From NCBI GenBank assembly GCA_902596665.1, contig CACJUN010000001.1, forward strand, positions 1 to 64,000: DNA of 64,000 bases. The letters are read 5' to 3'. The translations under genes were made by a program, and so were the position numbers. Source of the stretch: an uncultured SAR86 cluster bacterium (GTDB taxonomy: Bacteria > Pseudomonadota > Gammaproteobacteria > Magnimaribacterales > AG-339-G14). Below the pieces are notes generated by a model, which was not told where the DNA came from, did no database searches, and was given only the letters and a program-made list of their open reading frames with translations. Of this stretch, positions 29,068 to 38,406 are shown piece after piece (position 1 is the first letter of the stretch; every line of letters starts with the position of its first letter).

Positions 29068-29579
29068 TGGCTTATTTTTCTTCAAGAAATCCCAATAAGA
29101 CTTTTTCCACTCAATTAGCAATTGGCATTTCATTAATATTTGGAGTTTTTTTTCAATCGCTCTTAAATTTCTTTTCATTCGAAATTTATGGATCTTCCAT
29201 TCCAATTACTTTAATGATTCTAATTTATTGGAATATTGCTTTACCAAAAAATATTGGTCTGTCTTGGTCATTTATTTCAGGGATTCTATTAGATTTGAAT
29301 CTGGGATATTTTCTAGGAACTCATGTAATTTTATTTTTATTTATTTCTTATTTAACTCAGAGATATTTTCATCGGATTAGAGCTATGTTTCAAATCCAAC
29401 AATCTCTCTTGATAGCAAGTATCGTGTTTCTTTATCTTTTAAGTCTTTATGTTTTCTTTCAGGAATTCAGTTTTTTTGTCATCCTTGCAATTATTTTAAA
29501 TAGTTTGATCTCAGCTTTTGTATGGCCTATTTTATTTGGATTATTGAGGATCATCAGAAGAAAATATACCTATGCGTAA
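29067..29579 (+). CDS. mreD: Rod-shape protein MreD
   Basis: MreD (170 residues) is an integral membrane protein with five or six hydrophobic stretches and the conserved FLSGILLDLNLGYFLGTH-like segment of the family. It shares one base with mreC, and its end overlaps the opposite-strand mgtE by 10 bp, so the two mRNAs must overlap unless termination occurs early. Confidence 0.9.
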   Translation: MAYFSSRNPNKTFSTQLAIGISLIFGVFFQSLLNFFSFEIYGSSIPITLMILIYWNIALPKNIGLSWSFISGILLDLNLGYFLGTHVILFLFISYLTQRYFHRIRAMFQIQQSLLIASIVFLYLLSLYVFFQEFSFFVILAIILNSLISAFVWPILFGLLRIIRRKYTYA

Positions 29580-30910
29580 ACGATAGATGCGACTCCTAGG
29601 AAAGTAAAAAAACCAACGATATCTGTTACTGTTGTAACTATTACTCCACCGCCAATGGCAGGATCAAATTTTAATTTTCTCAATACCAGAGGTATGGAGA
29701 TACCTGACAAGGCTGCTGCAATTAAGTTGATGGTCATAGAGAAGATAATAATTAAGAAGATATCAAAATCTTTAAACCAAAATGATGCTATCAAACCTAA
29801 AATTATTGACCAAAAAAGACCGTTCCAAAAAGAAACAATTAATTCTCTTGATAATATCCATCTTAAGTTGCCTGAAACTATTTGACCTAATGCCAAGCCC
29901 CTTACAGTAATTGCAAGAGTTTGAGTTGCAGCAACTCCGCCCATACTCGCAATTATTGGCATTAAAACTGCTAAAAATATGACTTTTTCAATAGTATCTT
30001 GGAAGAGATTAATAACGGAAGAGGCAAGAAGAGCTGTTATGAGGTTTGCACCCAACCACAATCCACGAGATCTTAAAGCTAAGAAGGTTTCTTGAAAAGT
30101 ATCCCTACTTAAACCTGAAATTTGTCTGAAGGGCTGATCAACTTCTTCTTTGATGGAATCAATGACATCATCAATGGTAATTCTTCCTAAAAGTTCACCA
30201 TCATCGTTAGTGACTGGAGCAGAAATTAGATGATTACGTTCAAATAATCTATCTACTTCTTTCTCTGAGTTCGTAGCAAGCAAAGAATGAAATTTTCTGA
30301 TCATTAAGTCTTCGGCTTTCTCTGAACTTTTAGCGGATAAGATTTTAGTAAGAGGCAAATTTCCTCTTAAAATATTATTTCTATTCACAACAAAAACTTT
30401 ATCCATATCCTGGGGGAGCTCATCTCTGATCCTAAGATAACGTCTTATCACTTCAATAGTATGAGAGGGTCTTACCACCACAACGTCAGGATTCATCATT
30501 CTTCCCGCAGTACCTTTGGCAAAAGAGAGATCTTTACTGACAAGCTTTCTGTTTTGGCTTGACATTGCTTTCAAAACATCTCTAATAACCTTTTCAGGCA
30601 ATTCCTGAATAATTTCAACTATTTCATCCGCTTCAAGCTTTTCTGTTACTTGAGCAACCTCGGTTGCATCCATACTAGATAGGAAGAATTCTCTTACCTC
30701 TATTGATAACTCATTTAATACTTCTCCTTCGACATTAAAATCTACAAGCTCCCATAAAATCCTTCTGTTATTGGGGCTACTTGATTCCAAAGCTGATGCA
30801 ATATCAAAGGGTGACATGCTATTGAACATGCCTCTGATAAGTTCAAATCTTTTTTTTGTGAGTTGTTTTTGGATTTCTTCAGAGAGAGAAATGTCGCTTC
30901 CTTGGGTCAT
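29570..30910 (-). CDS. mgtE: MgtE-type magnesium transporter
   Basis: The 446-residue protein has the MgtE order: an N-terminal helical superhelix (about 15-130), two CBS domains (about 135-260) that sense cytosolic magnesium, then five membrane helices with SMGGVAATQTLA and TDIVGFFTFLG. It forms a gated Mg2+ channel. It lies 11 bp after lptB on the same strand. It overlaps the mreD 3' end. Confidence 0.95.
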   Translation of the reverse strand: MTQGSDISLSEEIQKQLTKKRFELIRGMFNSMSPFDIASALESSSPNNRRILWELVDFNVEGEVLNELSIEVREFFLSSMDATEVAQVTEKLEADEIVEIIQELPEKVIRDVLKAMSSQNRKLVSKDLSFAKGTAGRMMNPDVVVVRPSHTIEVIRRYLRIRDELPQDMDKVFVVNRNNILRGNLPLTKILSAKSSEKAEDLMIRKFHSLLATNSEKEVDRLFERNHLISAPVTNDDGELLGRITIDDVIDSIKEEVDQPFRQISGLSRDTFQETFLALRSRGLWLGANLITALLASSVINLFQDTIEKVIFLAVLMPIIASMGGVAATQTLAITVRGLALGQIVSGNLRWILSRELIVSFWNGLFWSIILGLIASFWFKDFDIFLIIIFSMTINLIAAALSGISIPLVLRKLKFDPAIGGGVIVTTVTDIVGFFTFLGVASIVYA

Positions 30911-30921
30911 CTCAAGAAATT

Positions 30922-31638
30922 TTAAGTTAAATTTTCGCCTAAATATATTTGTTGCACGGTATTATTCTCCTTAATGCTGGAAGGATTACCCGATGCAATT
31001 ATTTCTCCATTATTAATTACCGAAATATTGTCACAAATATCCATTGTTGCTTGAGCATTGTGATCGCTTATAACGACACCGACATTTTTGGCACGTAGTT
31101 TTGAAATAATATTTTTGATTTCATTTATTGTTAACGGATCAATCCCTGCAAAAGGTTCGTCTAATAAAATAAATTTAGGTTCAAGCGCAAAAGCTCTGGC
31201 TATCTCTAGTTTTCTTCTTTGGCCGCCCGAAAGATTTTCGGAGATTTGTTTCTCCAAACTAAAAAGATCAAATTCTTTCATTATGCTTGTATATTTATCT
31301 TCTATTTCAATATTTTTGAACTTAGTCTGCAGGGCAGCTTTGATATTATCTGCAACTGATAGTTTTCTAAAAACAGATGGTTCTTGTGGCAAATAAATTA
31401 TTCCTTTTGAAGCTCTAAAAGAAATATCCTTGAAAGTAATATCGTATTCATCAAGAAAAATTTTTCCTGAGGTAGTCATCTCCAAACCAGAGATTAAAGA
31501 AAATAAAGTAGTTTTTCCTGCACCGTTAGGTCCCAGCAGCCCAAATACCTCAGAGCTTCTTATTTGAAGATCGATCCCGTGTAAGATTTCTTTTTTCTTA
31601 AAGCTTTTTTTAATATTTTGAAGTTCAAGAGTTTTCAC
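30922..31638 (-). CDS. lptB: LPS export ATPase LptB
   Basis: LptB (238 residues) powers LPS extraction by LptFG. Walker A GPNGAGKTTL, the Q-loop YLPQEPSVFRKL, the signature LSGGQRRKLEIARA and Walker B FILLDEPFAGIDP are all present. It overlaps the upstream LptC-LptA chimera by 14 bp. Normally lptA lies between lptC and lptB; here it does not. Confidence 0.97.
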   Translation of the reverse strand: MKTLELQNIKKSFKKKEILHGIDLQIRSSEVFGLLGPNGAGKTTLFSLISGLEMTTSGKIFLDEYDITFKDISFRASKGIIYLPQEPSVFRKLSVADNIKAALQTKFKNIEIEDKYTSIMKEFDLFSLEKQISENLSGGQRRKLEIARAFALEPKFILLDEPFAGIDPLTINEIKNIISKLRAKNVGVVISDHNAQATMDICDNISVINNGEIIASGNPSSIKENNTVQQIYLGENLT

Positions 31639-32344
31639 TTTTGATCCTCAAATTTTCAGAATTTAAAATGCTGTTATTTTCATAGTCAAAGACGATATCT
31701 TCACCTGAGATATCTTTGCCATCAATAAAAATGCTTGATGTTCCAGAAAGATATAAAAGCTTTCTTTTTAAATCTATTTTAATTTCATCAGAAAGTCCTT
31801 TAAAAATATTCTTTCTAGCAAAACTTATAGGATTTCCTGACACAGAAATTAATTCATCAGACAAAGAAACTTCTTTTCCTGAAAAGGTAAGATCATTGTG
31901 TTTCAGATTCAAATTTTTTGAACTTAAATATTCTTTATCAATGTCTACAAAAACTTTTTCTGCAAAAAGGTCTATCTTTTCATTATCTTTGATAAGGTTC
32001 ACATTTATTTTTTCTGACAGATCAAACTGATTACTCTCAAAGAAAAAAACACCCTTATTTGCTGACAACTTTACTAGATAGCTATTCTTATTATTTATCT
32101 CAATTTTTGGTTTGAAGATTGATAAGTTATTGGAATTAGAAAGAGCATTAATCATCTCGCTTTCGATGGTGTAAAAAATTTCTTTGTTTTTTGAAGAAGA
32201 TCTAATTTCAATTTCTTTTGCATTAAATATTGAAGAATTATTTTCTTTTGAGGAAAGAGACTCATTTTCAATTGTTATAAAAAGAAAAGAGCCTGTAAGC
32301 GCTAATGCTAGGACACAATAAACAATTAATCGCCATCCCATCAA
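31625..32344 (-). CDS. LptC with fused LptA-like C-terminal half (LPS bridge protein)
   Basis: The 239-residue protein starts with one membrane anchor (about 6-24). Residues 40-163 resemble the LptC beta-jellyroll. Residues about 164-239 align with the second half of LptA: VSGNPISFARKN followed by an EI.IDL and LYLSGTSSIFIDG stretch, then ISGEDIVFDYE and NSENLRI. LptC is normally about 190 residues, and a separate lptA (about 180) follows it. Here one gene seems to cover both, overlapping kdsD by 4 bp and lptB by 14 bp. In the Lpt bridge, LptC hands LPS to LptA across the periplasm, so a covalent chimera would extend the jellyroll. A full LptA elsewhere is not excluded. Confidence 0.75.
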   Translation of the reverse strand: MMGWRLIVYCVLALALTGSFLFITIENESLSSKENNSSIFNAKEIEIRSSSKNKEIFYTIESEMINALSNSNNLSIFKPKIEINNKNSYLVKLSANKGVFFFESNQFDLSEKINVNLIKDNEKIDLFAEKVFVDIDKEYLSSKNLNLKHNDLTFSGKEVSLSDELISVSGNPISFARKNIFKGLSDEIKIDLKRKLLYLSGTSSIFIDGKDISGEDIVFDYENNSILNSENLRIKSENS

Positions 32345-33309
32345 AATACTCGTGATTCATTCAACTCATGCATTCTTATGACGCCTATAACTTTTTTTTG
32401 TTTTTTTACAACTAAGCTATAGATTTTATTCTTGGACATAATCTCTCTGGCTAAGTAGGCATTTTTATTATGCTCAATACTTTTAAAAGATTTTGTCATT
32501 ACTTTTGATATTGATAAATTTCTTATATCGATTTTTTTATTTAAAGTTCTTCTCAAATCACCGTCAGTGAAAATTGCATTAATAGATTGTTTTGAATTTT
32601 TCACTAAACAAAACCCTAAGCCAAATTGTGTAATGACTTTAATTGCTTCCAATATCGAGGTATTTTCTTTTACTATTGGTATTTCTTTAATATCAATCAT
32701 TAAATCTTTCGCAAGTAGAAATCTTTTTCCTAATTTCCCTCCAGGGTGATTTTCAGCAAATTCTTTTGGGCTGAATCTATTATTTTTCAACAATGCAATA
32801 GATATTGCATCTCCTAACATGAGCATAAATGAAGTGCTTGTTGTTGGCGCTAAATTATTTGGACAAGCCTCTTTATCTACTTTTGCCTCAAGATGTACCA
32901 GGGATTTTTTGGCAATAGAGGACTCTTCATTTCCAGTAATTGAAAGAATATTCTTTGTCTTTTTCATAAGACCACTAAGTATCAGAACAATTTCATCGGT
33001 TTCACCGGAATTTGAAATTATTAAAATTCCATCATTCTTTGAAATAGCTCCAAGATCACCATGGCTTGCTTCTGATGGATTGATAAAAAAAGAGGGTGTT
33101 CCAGTGCTTGATAAAGTAGATGAAATTTTTGCAGCAATATGACCTGATTTTCCTACACCCATTAAAACTAATTTACCTTTAAGTTTTTTTATATGGTTGC
33201 AAATTAAATTAAAATCTTTTTTAGATAAATTATTTAAAGAGTGATTTATTGATGAAATTTCATCTCTAAAAGTTTTTTTTGCATGAATGAAAAAGTTATC
33301 TGCAGTCAT
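32341..33309 (-). CDS. kdsD: D-arabinose-5-phosphate isomerase
   Basis: KdsD (322 residues) converts ribulose-5-phosphate to arabinose-5-phosphate for the Kdo sugar of LPS. A SIS domain with GVGKSGHIAAKISSTLSSTG and SNSGETDE is followed by two CBS domains (about 205-320). kdsC, which usually sits next to it, is missing. The gene starts the minus-strand kdsD-lptCA-lptB-mgtE unit and diverges from mlaC with a 44-bp gap. Confidence 0.95.
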   Translation of the reverse strand: MTADNFFIHAKKTFRDEISSINHSLNNLSKKDFNLICNHIKKLKGKLVLMGVGKSGHIAAKISSTLSSTGTPSFFINPSEASHGDLGAISKNDGILIISNSGETDEIVLILSGLMKKTKNILSITGNEESSIAKKSLVHLEAKVDKEACPNNLAPTTSTSFMLMLGDAISIALLKNNRFSPKEFAENHPGGKLGKRFLLAKDLMIDIKEIPIVKENTSILEAIKVITQFGLGFCLVKNSKQSINAIFTDGDLRRTLNKKIDIRNLSISKVMTKSFKSIEHNKNAYLAREIMSKNKIYSLVVKKQKKVIGVIRMHELNESRVF

Positions 33310-33334
33310 TATTTTTAAATTTCAATTAAGAACA

Positions 33335-33340
33335 TATAGT
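33335..33340 (+). promoter_or_regulatory. Possible -10 element for mlaC-murA-hisGD
   Basis: TATAGT matches five of six -10 bases and lies 13 bp before the mlaC start. No convincing -35 is found 16-18 bp upstream, where the DNA is mostly A and T. A short inverted repeat AGTAA/TTACT begins inside it at 33338. The evidence is thin. Confidence 0.3.
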
Positions 33341-33353
33341 AAACTTACTAATC

Positions 33354-33974
33354 ATGATAAGGAAATTTGCTTCACAGATTAATTTTATATTAATTGCATT
33401 GATGTTATTGATTCATCCTGTCTCCGCAGATGATGAATTAGATGATTATGTCAATAATCAACATGAAAAAATATTTTCATTCTTAAAGGAAAATGCAGAA
33501 ATGTTGAGTGAAAACAATCGAATCGATCTCATAGAGAAAGAATTTTCAGGGCTTATTTCTATAAGCGAAATATCCAAACGGGTTATGGGTAAGAAATATT
33601 TTATGAGTGCAACAGAGGAACAAAGAAAAAGATTTAATAACAAATTCAAGGAGACTTTTTTTAACACTTATTCGAGCGCCTTAAGTAATTTAGAGGACCA
33701 AAAAATTGAGGTCATTGGTCATGCTCATCCAAAGGATAAGCCCAATGCAGCAATTGTAAGAGTGAGAATAACATCAGGCGAGGATTCATATGATCTCAAC
33801 TATCAAATGATAAAAAAGAAAAATAGATGGGGAGTTATCAATATAATTTTTAGCGGAGTAAATATCGTTTCTATTTTTAAAACTCAATTCTCATCTCTTG
33901 CTTCTGAACATCAAGATGATCTTGATAAAGTAATTGATGGGTGGGAAATTTCAGATATTAGGCAGAATTCTTAA
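33354..33974 (+). CDS. mlaC: MlaC/Ttg2D-like periplasmic phospholipid-binding protein
   Basis: The 206-residue protein has a signal peptide ending near Ser-Ala-Asp (about 24-26) and the MlaC fold: an ISEISKRVMGKKYFMSATEEQ-type middle block, then FKETFFNTYSSAL and GVNIVSIFKTQFSSL. MlaC shuttles phospholipids between the outer-membrane MlaA complex and the inner-membrane MlaFEDB complex. Here mlaFED, mlaB and ibaG, which usually surround it upstream of murA, are not in the window. The murA start follows the stop directly. Confidence 0.87.
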   Translation: MIRKFASQINFILIALMLLIHPVSADDELDDYVNNQHEKIFSFLKENAEMLSENNRIDLIEKEFSGLISISEISKRVMGKKYFMSATEEQRKRFNNKFKETFFNTYSSALSNLEDQKIEVIGHAHPKDKPNAAIVRVRITSGEDSYDLNYQMIKKKNRWGVINIIFSGVNIVSIFKTQFSSLASEHQDDLDKVIDGWEISDIRQNS

Positions 33975-35240
33975 ATGGATAAATTGGTAGTCGAGGGCGG
34001 TTTTCAGCTTAACGGTTCTATTACATCATCCGGAGCAAAAAATTCTGCCTTACCTATCTTGGCTGCATCAATACTCCTTGATGATCCAATAATTATAAGA
34101 AATATTCCTCATCTTAATGATGTCACTACTATGCTTGAATTACTTGGTTCCATGGGTGTTGACATGACTCTATCTGAAGACATGGAAGTAGAGTTAGATC
34201 CATCCGGCTTAAATGATGTAGGTGCAAGATATGAATTGGTAAAAACAATGAGAGCTTCCGTGCTAGTTTTGGGACCACTTTTAGCAAAAACTGGCTACGC
34301 TAAAGTAGCTCTTCCAGGTGGGTGCGCAATCGGGAGTCGTCCAGTCAATCTTCATATAGATATTATGAAGAAAATGGGATCAGAAATTTTTATAAAAGAT
34401 GGATACATTGAGGCAAAGTCTAATGGTAGGCTAAAAGGATGTGAGTTTCACTTTGATTTAGTAAGTGTTACTGCAACTGAGAATGCTCTTATGGCTGCAT
34501 GTTTGGCTCAAGGAACTTCAATACTTAAGAACTGCGCAAGGGAACCTGAGGTATCCGATCTTGCAAACTGTTTAAATGATTGCGGTGCAAAAATATCTGG
34601 AATTGGATCTGATGAACTGGTCATCGAAGGAGTAAAAGAACTACATGGAACATCCTTCTCAATAATGCCTGACAGAATTGAAACCGCAACTTATTTAGTT
34701 GCAACCACTATGACAGGCGGTGAGATTACTATTAAGAACTGTCAACCAAACTCATTGGGTGCAGTCATTACAAAATTAGAAGAGGCCGGCGCAAATATAG
34801 TGTGTAAAGAGAATGAAATAAACTTAAAAATGAGAGAGGAATTACCAAAATCAACCTCTCTTAGCACAGCGCCGTTTCCTTCATTTCCAACAGACATGCA
34901 AGCACAATTTATAGCCCTAAATTCGATTTCTAATGGGTCTGCAACAGTGACCGAAACAGTATTTGAAAATAGGTTCATGCATGTAAATGAGCTTATAAGA
35001 ATGGGAGGGGACATAGAACTGAGAGGAAATACTGCATTTATAAAAGGTAAAGGAAGGAAATTAATCGCCGCCCCGGTAATGGCAACAGATTTAAGAGCTT
35101 CAGCTAGCTTAGTGCTAGCAGGCCTTGTTGCAAAAGGAGAAACTTTAGTTGATAGGATTTATCACATTGATAGAGGATACGAAAGAATCGAGGAAAAACT
35201 TAAGCTTTTGGGCGCAAAAATAGAAAGGATTTCAGCATGA
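33975..35240 (+). CDS. murA: UDP-N-acetylglucosamine 1-carboxyvinyltransferase
   Basis: MurA (421 residues) commits UDP-GlcNAc to peptidoglycan by adding enolpyruvate from PEP. Lys22 in GAKNSALP and the catalytic Cys117 in [13 protein letters not shown] are present. A Cys here predicts the usual sensitivity type to fosfomycin. The [12 protein letters not shown] block near the end is also typical. It abuts mlaC and overlaps hisG by 4 bp. Confidence 0.98.
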   Translation: MDKLVVEGGFQLNGSITSSGAKNSALPILAASILLDDPIIIRNIPHLNDVTTMLELLGSMGVDMTLSEDMEVELDPSGLNDVGARYELVKTMRASVLVLGPLLAKTGYAKVALPGGCAIGSRPVNLHIDIMKKMGSEIFIKDGYIEAKSNGRLKGCEFHFDLVSVTATENALMAACLAQGTSILKNCAREPEVSDLANCLNDCGAKISGIGSDELVIEGVKELHGTSFSIMPDRIETATYLVATTMTGGEITIKNCQPNSLGAVITKLEEAGANIVCKENEINLKMREELPKSTSLSTAPFPSFPTDMQAQFIALNSISNGSATVTETVFENRFMHVNELIRMGGDIELRGNTAFIKGKGRKLIAAPVMATDLRASASLVLAGLVAKGETLVDRIYHIDRGYERIEEKLKLLGAKIERISA

Positions 35241-35842
35241 TATTAATTGGATTACCAAAAGGAAGAATCTATAAGGAAATAAGGCAGTTACTAGACAACT
35301 CTGGAATACATTTAAAGGAAGATAAAAGAAAATTAATTTTTGGTTCCTCAGAAAAGAATATTCAGTTTTCTATTCTTCGAGGTTGGGACATTCCGAAGTT
35401 CGTAAGTTATGGAGCAGTTGATATCGGAATCGTTGGAAAGGATGTTCTATTGGAAACGGAGGAAGAAAATTTTTTTGAAGTCCTAGATCTAGAGATTGGG
35501 AAATGTAGATTATCTTTGGCTGCTAAAGAAAAAAAGGTCAGTGAATTAGCTGGATCTACTATAGCCTCAAAATTTCCCAAAGAAACAAATAATTTTCTAT
35601 CAGAAAACTTCATAGATGCTGAAATAATTGAATTGAAAGGATCTATTGAGATTGCCCCCATTTTGGGAATATCTGACTACATTGTTGACTTAGTTAATAC
35701 AGGCAATACTCTGAAAGAAAACGGATTGAAGGAACTTAAAGTTATAAAGGAGATTTCGACCAGGCTGATTGTCAATAAATCAAAATTTAGAACGAAAAAT
35801 AAAGAAATTAAAAAATTTATTCAAAGGATAAAGAGTGATTAA
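35237..35842 (+). CDS. hisG: ATP phosphoribosyltransferase, short form (HisG-S)
   Basis: HisG (201 residues) joins PRPP and ATP in the first step of histidine synthesis. It contains GLPKGRI, the [21 protein letters not shown] segment and the PRPP loop region [11 protein letters not shown]. It lacks the regulatory C-terminal domain, so it needs the partner HisZ, which is not in the window. It overlaps hisD by 8 bp. Confidence 0.94.
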   Translation: MILIGLPKGRIYKEIRQLLDNSGIHLKEDKRKLIFGSSEKNIQFSILRGWDIPKFVSYGAVDIGIVGKDVLLETEEENFFEVLDLEIGKCRLSLAAKEKKVSELAGSTIASKFPKETNNFLSENFIDAEIIELKGSIEIAPILGISDYIVDLVNTGNTLKENGLKELKVIKEISTRLIVNKSKFRTKNKEIKKFIQRIKSD

Positions 35843-37124
35843 AAAGATCGAAAGCCATTCTTTAGAAGATTATTTATTAAAAGAAAAAAATCTTCAAAAT
35901 GAAAATGGCATCACAGATTCAGTTAGAGAGATTATTCAAGAGGTCAAAGACTCTGGAAATGAAGCATTACTTAAATTTATAAATAAGCACGAAGGAAAAA
36001 AACTTAAATCTATTGATGAAGTTTTATTTAATCAAGATTTTTTAAAGGATAAGTTCAATTCCTTGAGTGATAAAGATAGAAATATGTTGATCTACATGGC
36101 TGACAGAATAGAAAAATTTCACAATAACGATATTAGATTATCTGAAGAGCTTGAAGATGACTCGGTAGAAAAGTATGGATATTTTTTGAGGCCCATAGAT
36201 AAAGTAGGCTTGTATGCTCCGGGAGGAAAAGCGCAGTATCCTTCTTCTGTTCTCATGACGGGTGTTTTAGCTAAGTTAGCAGGAGTTAATGAGATAACCG
36301 TTATGTTTCCAGGAAAAATTGATGACTTGAATCTTATGTTTGCGGCCTCTCATTTAATCGGAGCAAAAAGTGTTTTAAATTCTGGTGGGGCGCACACATT
36401 AGCTGCTGTTGCATTCGGGACTGAGTCCATAGGAAGAGTTGATAAAGTATTTGGACCAGGAAATAGCTATGTTTCTGAGGCCAAAAGACAACTTTATGGC
36501 GAGGTAGGAATTGATTCTCTTAATGGACCATCAGAAGTTGCAATTATTGTTGATGAAAATTCTTCAATTGAATATGCAGCGAAGGATTTTTTAGCTCAAG
36601 CTGAACATGGTGAGGACTCTAGGTGTTTTCTAATACATCTTCCAGGCTTTGATTTAAATCAGTTCAATGAATCGTTAAAAAAGAATCTATCAACATCAAA
36701 AAGAAAAAAAATAATCAATGAAGCCTTAAAAAACTGTTGCTCAATTGAAGCCTCATCATTAATAAATGCTATTTCGTTATCGAATTTAATTATCCCTGAA
36801 CACTTAGAAATTTTGATTGATGACATTGATTTAAATCAGATGCCAGTAATCAAGGCCGGTGCAGTTTTTATCGGAGCAGAGGCTTCTGCAGTAATGGGAG
36901 ATTATTGTGCAGGACCATCACATGTTATTCCTACCGGAGGTCAAGGAAGATTTAGTTCACAAGTTTCATTGAATGACTTCTTTATCAAAACTTCCTTCAT
37001 AGTTACTTCAAAAAACTCATATAAAAAAAATGGGTATAAAACGCTTCTCAGTGAGTCAATAAATATTGCTGAAAGCGAGGGTCTTTGGGAGCATGCTAAT
37101 GCTCTAAAAGAGAGAGATAATTAA
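35835..37124 (+). CDS. hisD: Histidinol dehydrogenase
   Basis: HisD (429 residues) performs the last two oxidation steps to histidine using NAD and zinc. The segments VGLYAPGGKAQYPSS, GPGNSYVSEAKR, QAEHGEDS and CAGPSHVIPTGG are the family landmarks. The GTG start at 35835 overlaps hisG. hisC, next in Pseudomonas, is absent, and the gene ends flush against the opposite-strand protease. Confidence 0.96.
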   Translation: MIKKIESHSLEDYLLKEKNLQNENGITDSVREIIQEVKDSGNEALLKFINKHEGKKLKSIDEVLFNQDFLKDKFNSLSDKDRNMLIYMADRIEKFHNNDIRLSEELEDDSVEKYGYFLRPIDKVGLYAPGGKAQYPSSVLMTGVLAKLAGVNEITVMFPGKIDDLNLMFAASHLIGAKSVLNSGGAHTLAAVAFGTESIGRVDKVFGPGNSYVSEAKRQLYGEVGIDSLNGPSEVAIIVDENSSIEYAAKDFLAQAEHGEDSRCFLIHLPGFDLNQFNESLKKNLSTSKRKKIINEALKNCCSIEASSLINAISLSNLIIPEHLEILIDDIDLNQMPVIKAGAVFIGAEASAVMGDYCAGPSHVIPTGGQGRFSSQVSLNDFFIKTSFIVTSKNSYKKNGYKTLLSESINIAESEGLWEHANALKERDN

Positions 37125-37138
37125 CTATCTTTTTGTTT
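37111..37138 (+). terminator. Weak AT-rich hairpin at the hisD 3' end
   Basis: AGAGAGATA (37111-37119) can pair with TATCTTTTT (37126-37134) with two G-U pairs and one G-C, around a 6-nt loop that includes the hisD stop. A T-rich stretch (GTTTCTTTT) follows. It may help end hisD transcripts before they run antisense through the protease gene. Predicted stability is low. Confidence 0.3.
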
Positions 37139-37901
37139 CTTTTAGGATTTTAGAATAACTCTCTGATACAACATCAATTGGAATGGCAAAATTTAAACCT
37201 TGATTCCCACCGGTTGTCGATTCAATGAAATTAATGACGCCTAATAAATTTCCATTTGAATCAACCAATGCTCCACCAGAATTACCAGGATTGATAGAAG
37301 CATCAGTCTGTATAAACGAACCTTCCTTATTAATGAACTTTCTGCCGATTGCGGAAATTATTCCCATGCTGACTGATTGTCCAAGCCCTTGAGGGTTACC
37401 AATCGCATAAACAGTTTCACCAACATTTATATCTTCTATTTTTCTTTTTCTTTGAATTGGTGAAATATTTACAGTTTTTTCTACTAATTTTAATACTGCT
37501 AAATCATTGTCTCTATCTATGCCTACAATTTCAACTTCATGATTTGATCCGTCATAAAATTCAACAAGAAGTTTTTGTTTCAATTTAATTGAATTATTCA
37601 AAACATGTAGATTAGTGATTACGTGACCGTCATCATCAAAAATTACTCCAGATCCATCAGGGAAAAAACCTGTTTTGATGACTTGTTTCCATCTTCTTAG
37701 GCCTAATGAAGGAGTTTTTTCTTGCCATTCTCTCCATCGACGAAGACTCCAAATATTTACAACAGATGATGCAGATTTTTCGAAGTTAAATGCTCTCGAA
37801 GAATATTCATTTTTATGTCCTAAACCTACCAAAGTTAGGAGACCATACCCAGCAAAGGTTCCCAGTAATATCCATATAGATAGTGTGTAAAAAGAGCGCA
37901 T
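37125..37901 (-). CDS. DegS/AlgW-type periplasmic serine protease lacking the PDZ domain
   Basis: The 258-residue protein has one N-terminal membrane anchor (about 5-27) and a trypsin-like domain with catalytic His99 (TNLHVL), Asp133 (DRDNDLAVL) and Ser208 (NPGNSGGAL). DegS and AlgW (about 355-390 residues) carry a C-terminal PDZ domain that senses misfolded porins before the protease cuts RseA/MucA. Here the protein ends about 20 residues after the protease core (LNFAIPIDVV). The position after hisD matches algW in Pseudomonas once the missing hisC is allowed for. It is likely the DegS counterpart with PDZ control lost. Confidence 0.85.
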   Translation of the reverse strand: MRSFYTLSIWILLGTFAGYGLLTLVGLGHKNEYSSRAFNFEKSASSVVNIWSLRRWREWQEKTPSLGLRRWKQVIKTGFFPDGSGVIFDDDGHVITNLHVLNNSIKLKQKLLVEFYDGSNHEVEIVGIDRDNDLAVLKLVEKTVNISPIQRKRKIEDINVGETVYAIGNPQGLGQSVSMGIISAIGRKFINKEGSFIQTDASINPGNSGGALVDSNGNLLGVINFIESTTGGNQGLNFAIPIDVVSESYSKILKETKR

Positions 37902-37910
37902 TTTTTATTA

Positions 37911-37940
37911 TTCAGAGTTGTAAATTATAACCTCTCTAAT
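37911..37940 (+). promoter_or_regulatory. Possible rplM-rpsI-petABC promoter
   Basis: TTCAGA (37911-37916) and TCTAAT (37935-37940) with an 18-bp spacer match four and five of six consensus bases. A start near 37947 would give a leader of about 23 bases. It overlaps the divergent protease promoter, so the two could interfere. Confidence 0.35.
37924..37929 (-). promoter_or_regulatory. -10 element of the DegS-like gene
   Basis: On the minus strand the sequence is a perfect TATAAT, 22 bp before the ATG. A clear -35 is not visible at 16-18 bp. The 68-bp gap between the protease and rplM must hold both divergent promoters. Confidence 0.4.
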
Positions 37941-37969
37941 GTATCATTCACGCGCCTTATACGTTAATT

Positions 37970-38398
37970 ATGGATACAAAATCTTACAAATTAGAACCTC
38001 TGGATAAAGGTTGGTTGTTAGTAGACGCTTCCGACAAAACTTTAGGTCGTTTAAGCACTTACATTGCAAAGATTTTGATGGGGAAAAATAAACCTGAGTA
38101 TACCCCTCATAATGATGTTGGAGACTACGTAGTTGTGATTAATGCTGAGAAAATAAAAGTAACTGGAAATAAAAACGAGCAAAAAATGTATTACCGACAT
38201 ACCGGTTATCCTGGAGGAATAAAATCTCAAAATTTTAATGACCTAATTGCTTCATATCCGGATAGAATAATCACCTCTGCAGTTAAAGGTATGTTGCCCA
38301 AAAATAAACTATCAAACTCAGTTATAAAAAAACTTAAAGTCTATAAGGGAGAATCTCATCCGCATAGCGCTCAAAATCCTGTAAAACTTGAGATCTAA
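37970..38398 (+). CDS. rplM: Ribosomal protein uL13
   Basis: The 142-residue protein matches uL13, with [53 protein letters not shown] and [10 protein letters not shown]. It starts the rplM-rpsI-petABC run and lies 8 bp before rpsI. Confidence 0.98.
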   Translation: MDTKSYKLEPLDKGWLLVDASDKTLGRLSTYIAKILMGKNKPEYTPHNDVGDYVVVINAEKIKVTGNKNEQKMYYRHTGYPGGIKSQNFNDLIASYPDRIITSAVKGMLPKNKLSNSVIKKLKVYKGESHPHSAQNPVKLEI

Positions 38399-38406
38399 AA
38401 TAAAAT

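Noticed and set aside
33338-33349. Short inverted repeat AGTAA/TTACT before mlaC
   Set aside because: Five-base arms in AT-rich DNA occur by chance. There is no other support for an operator.
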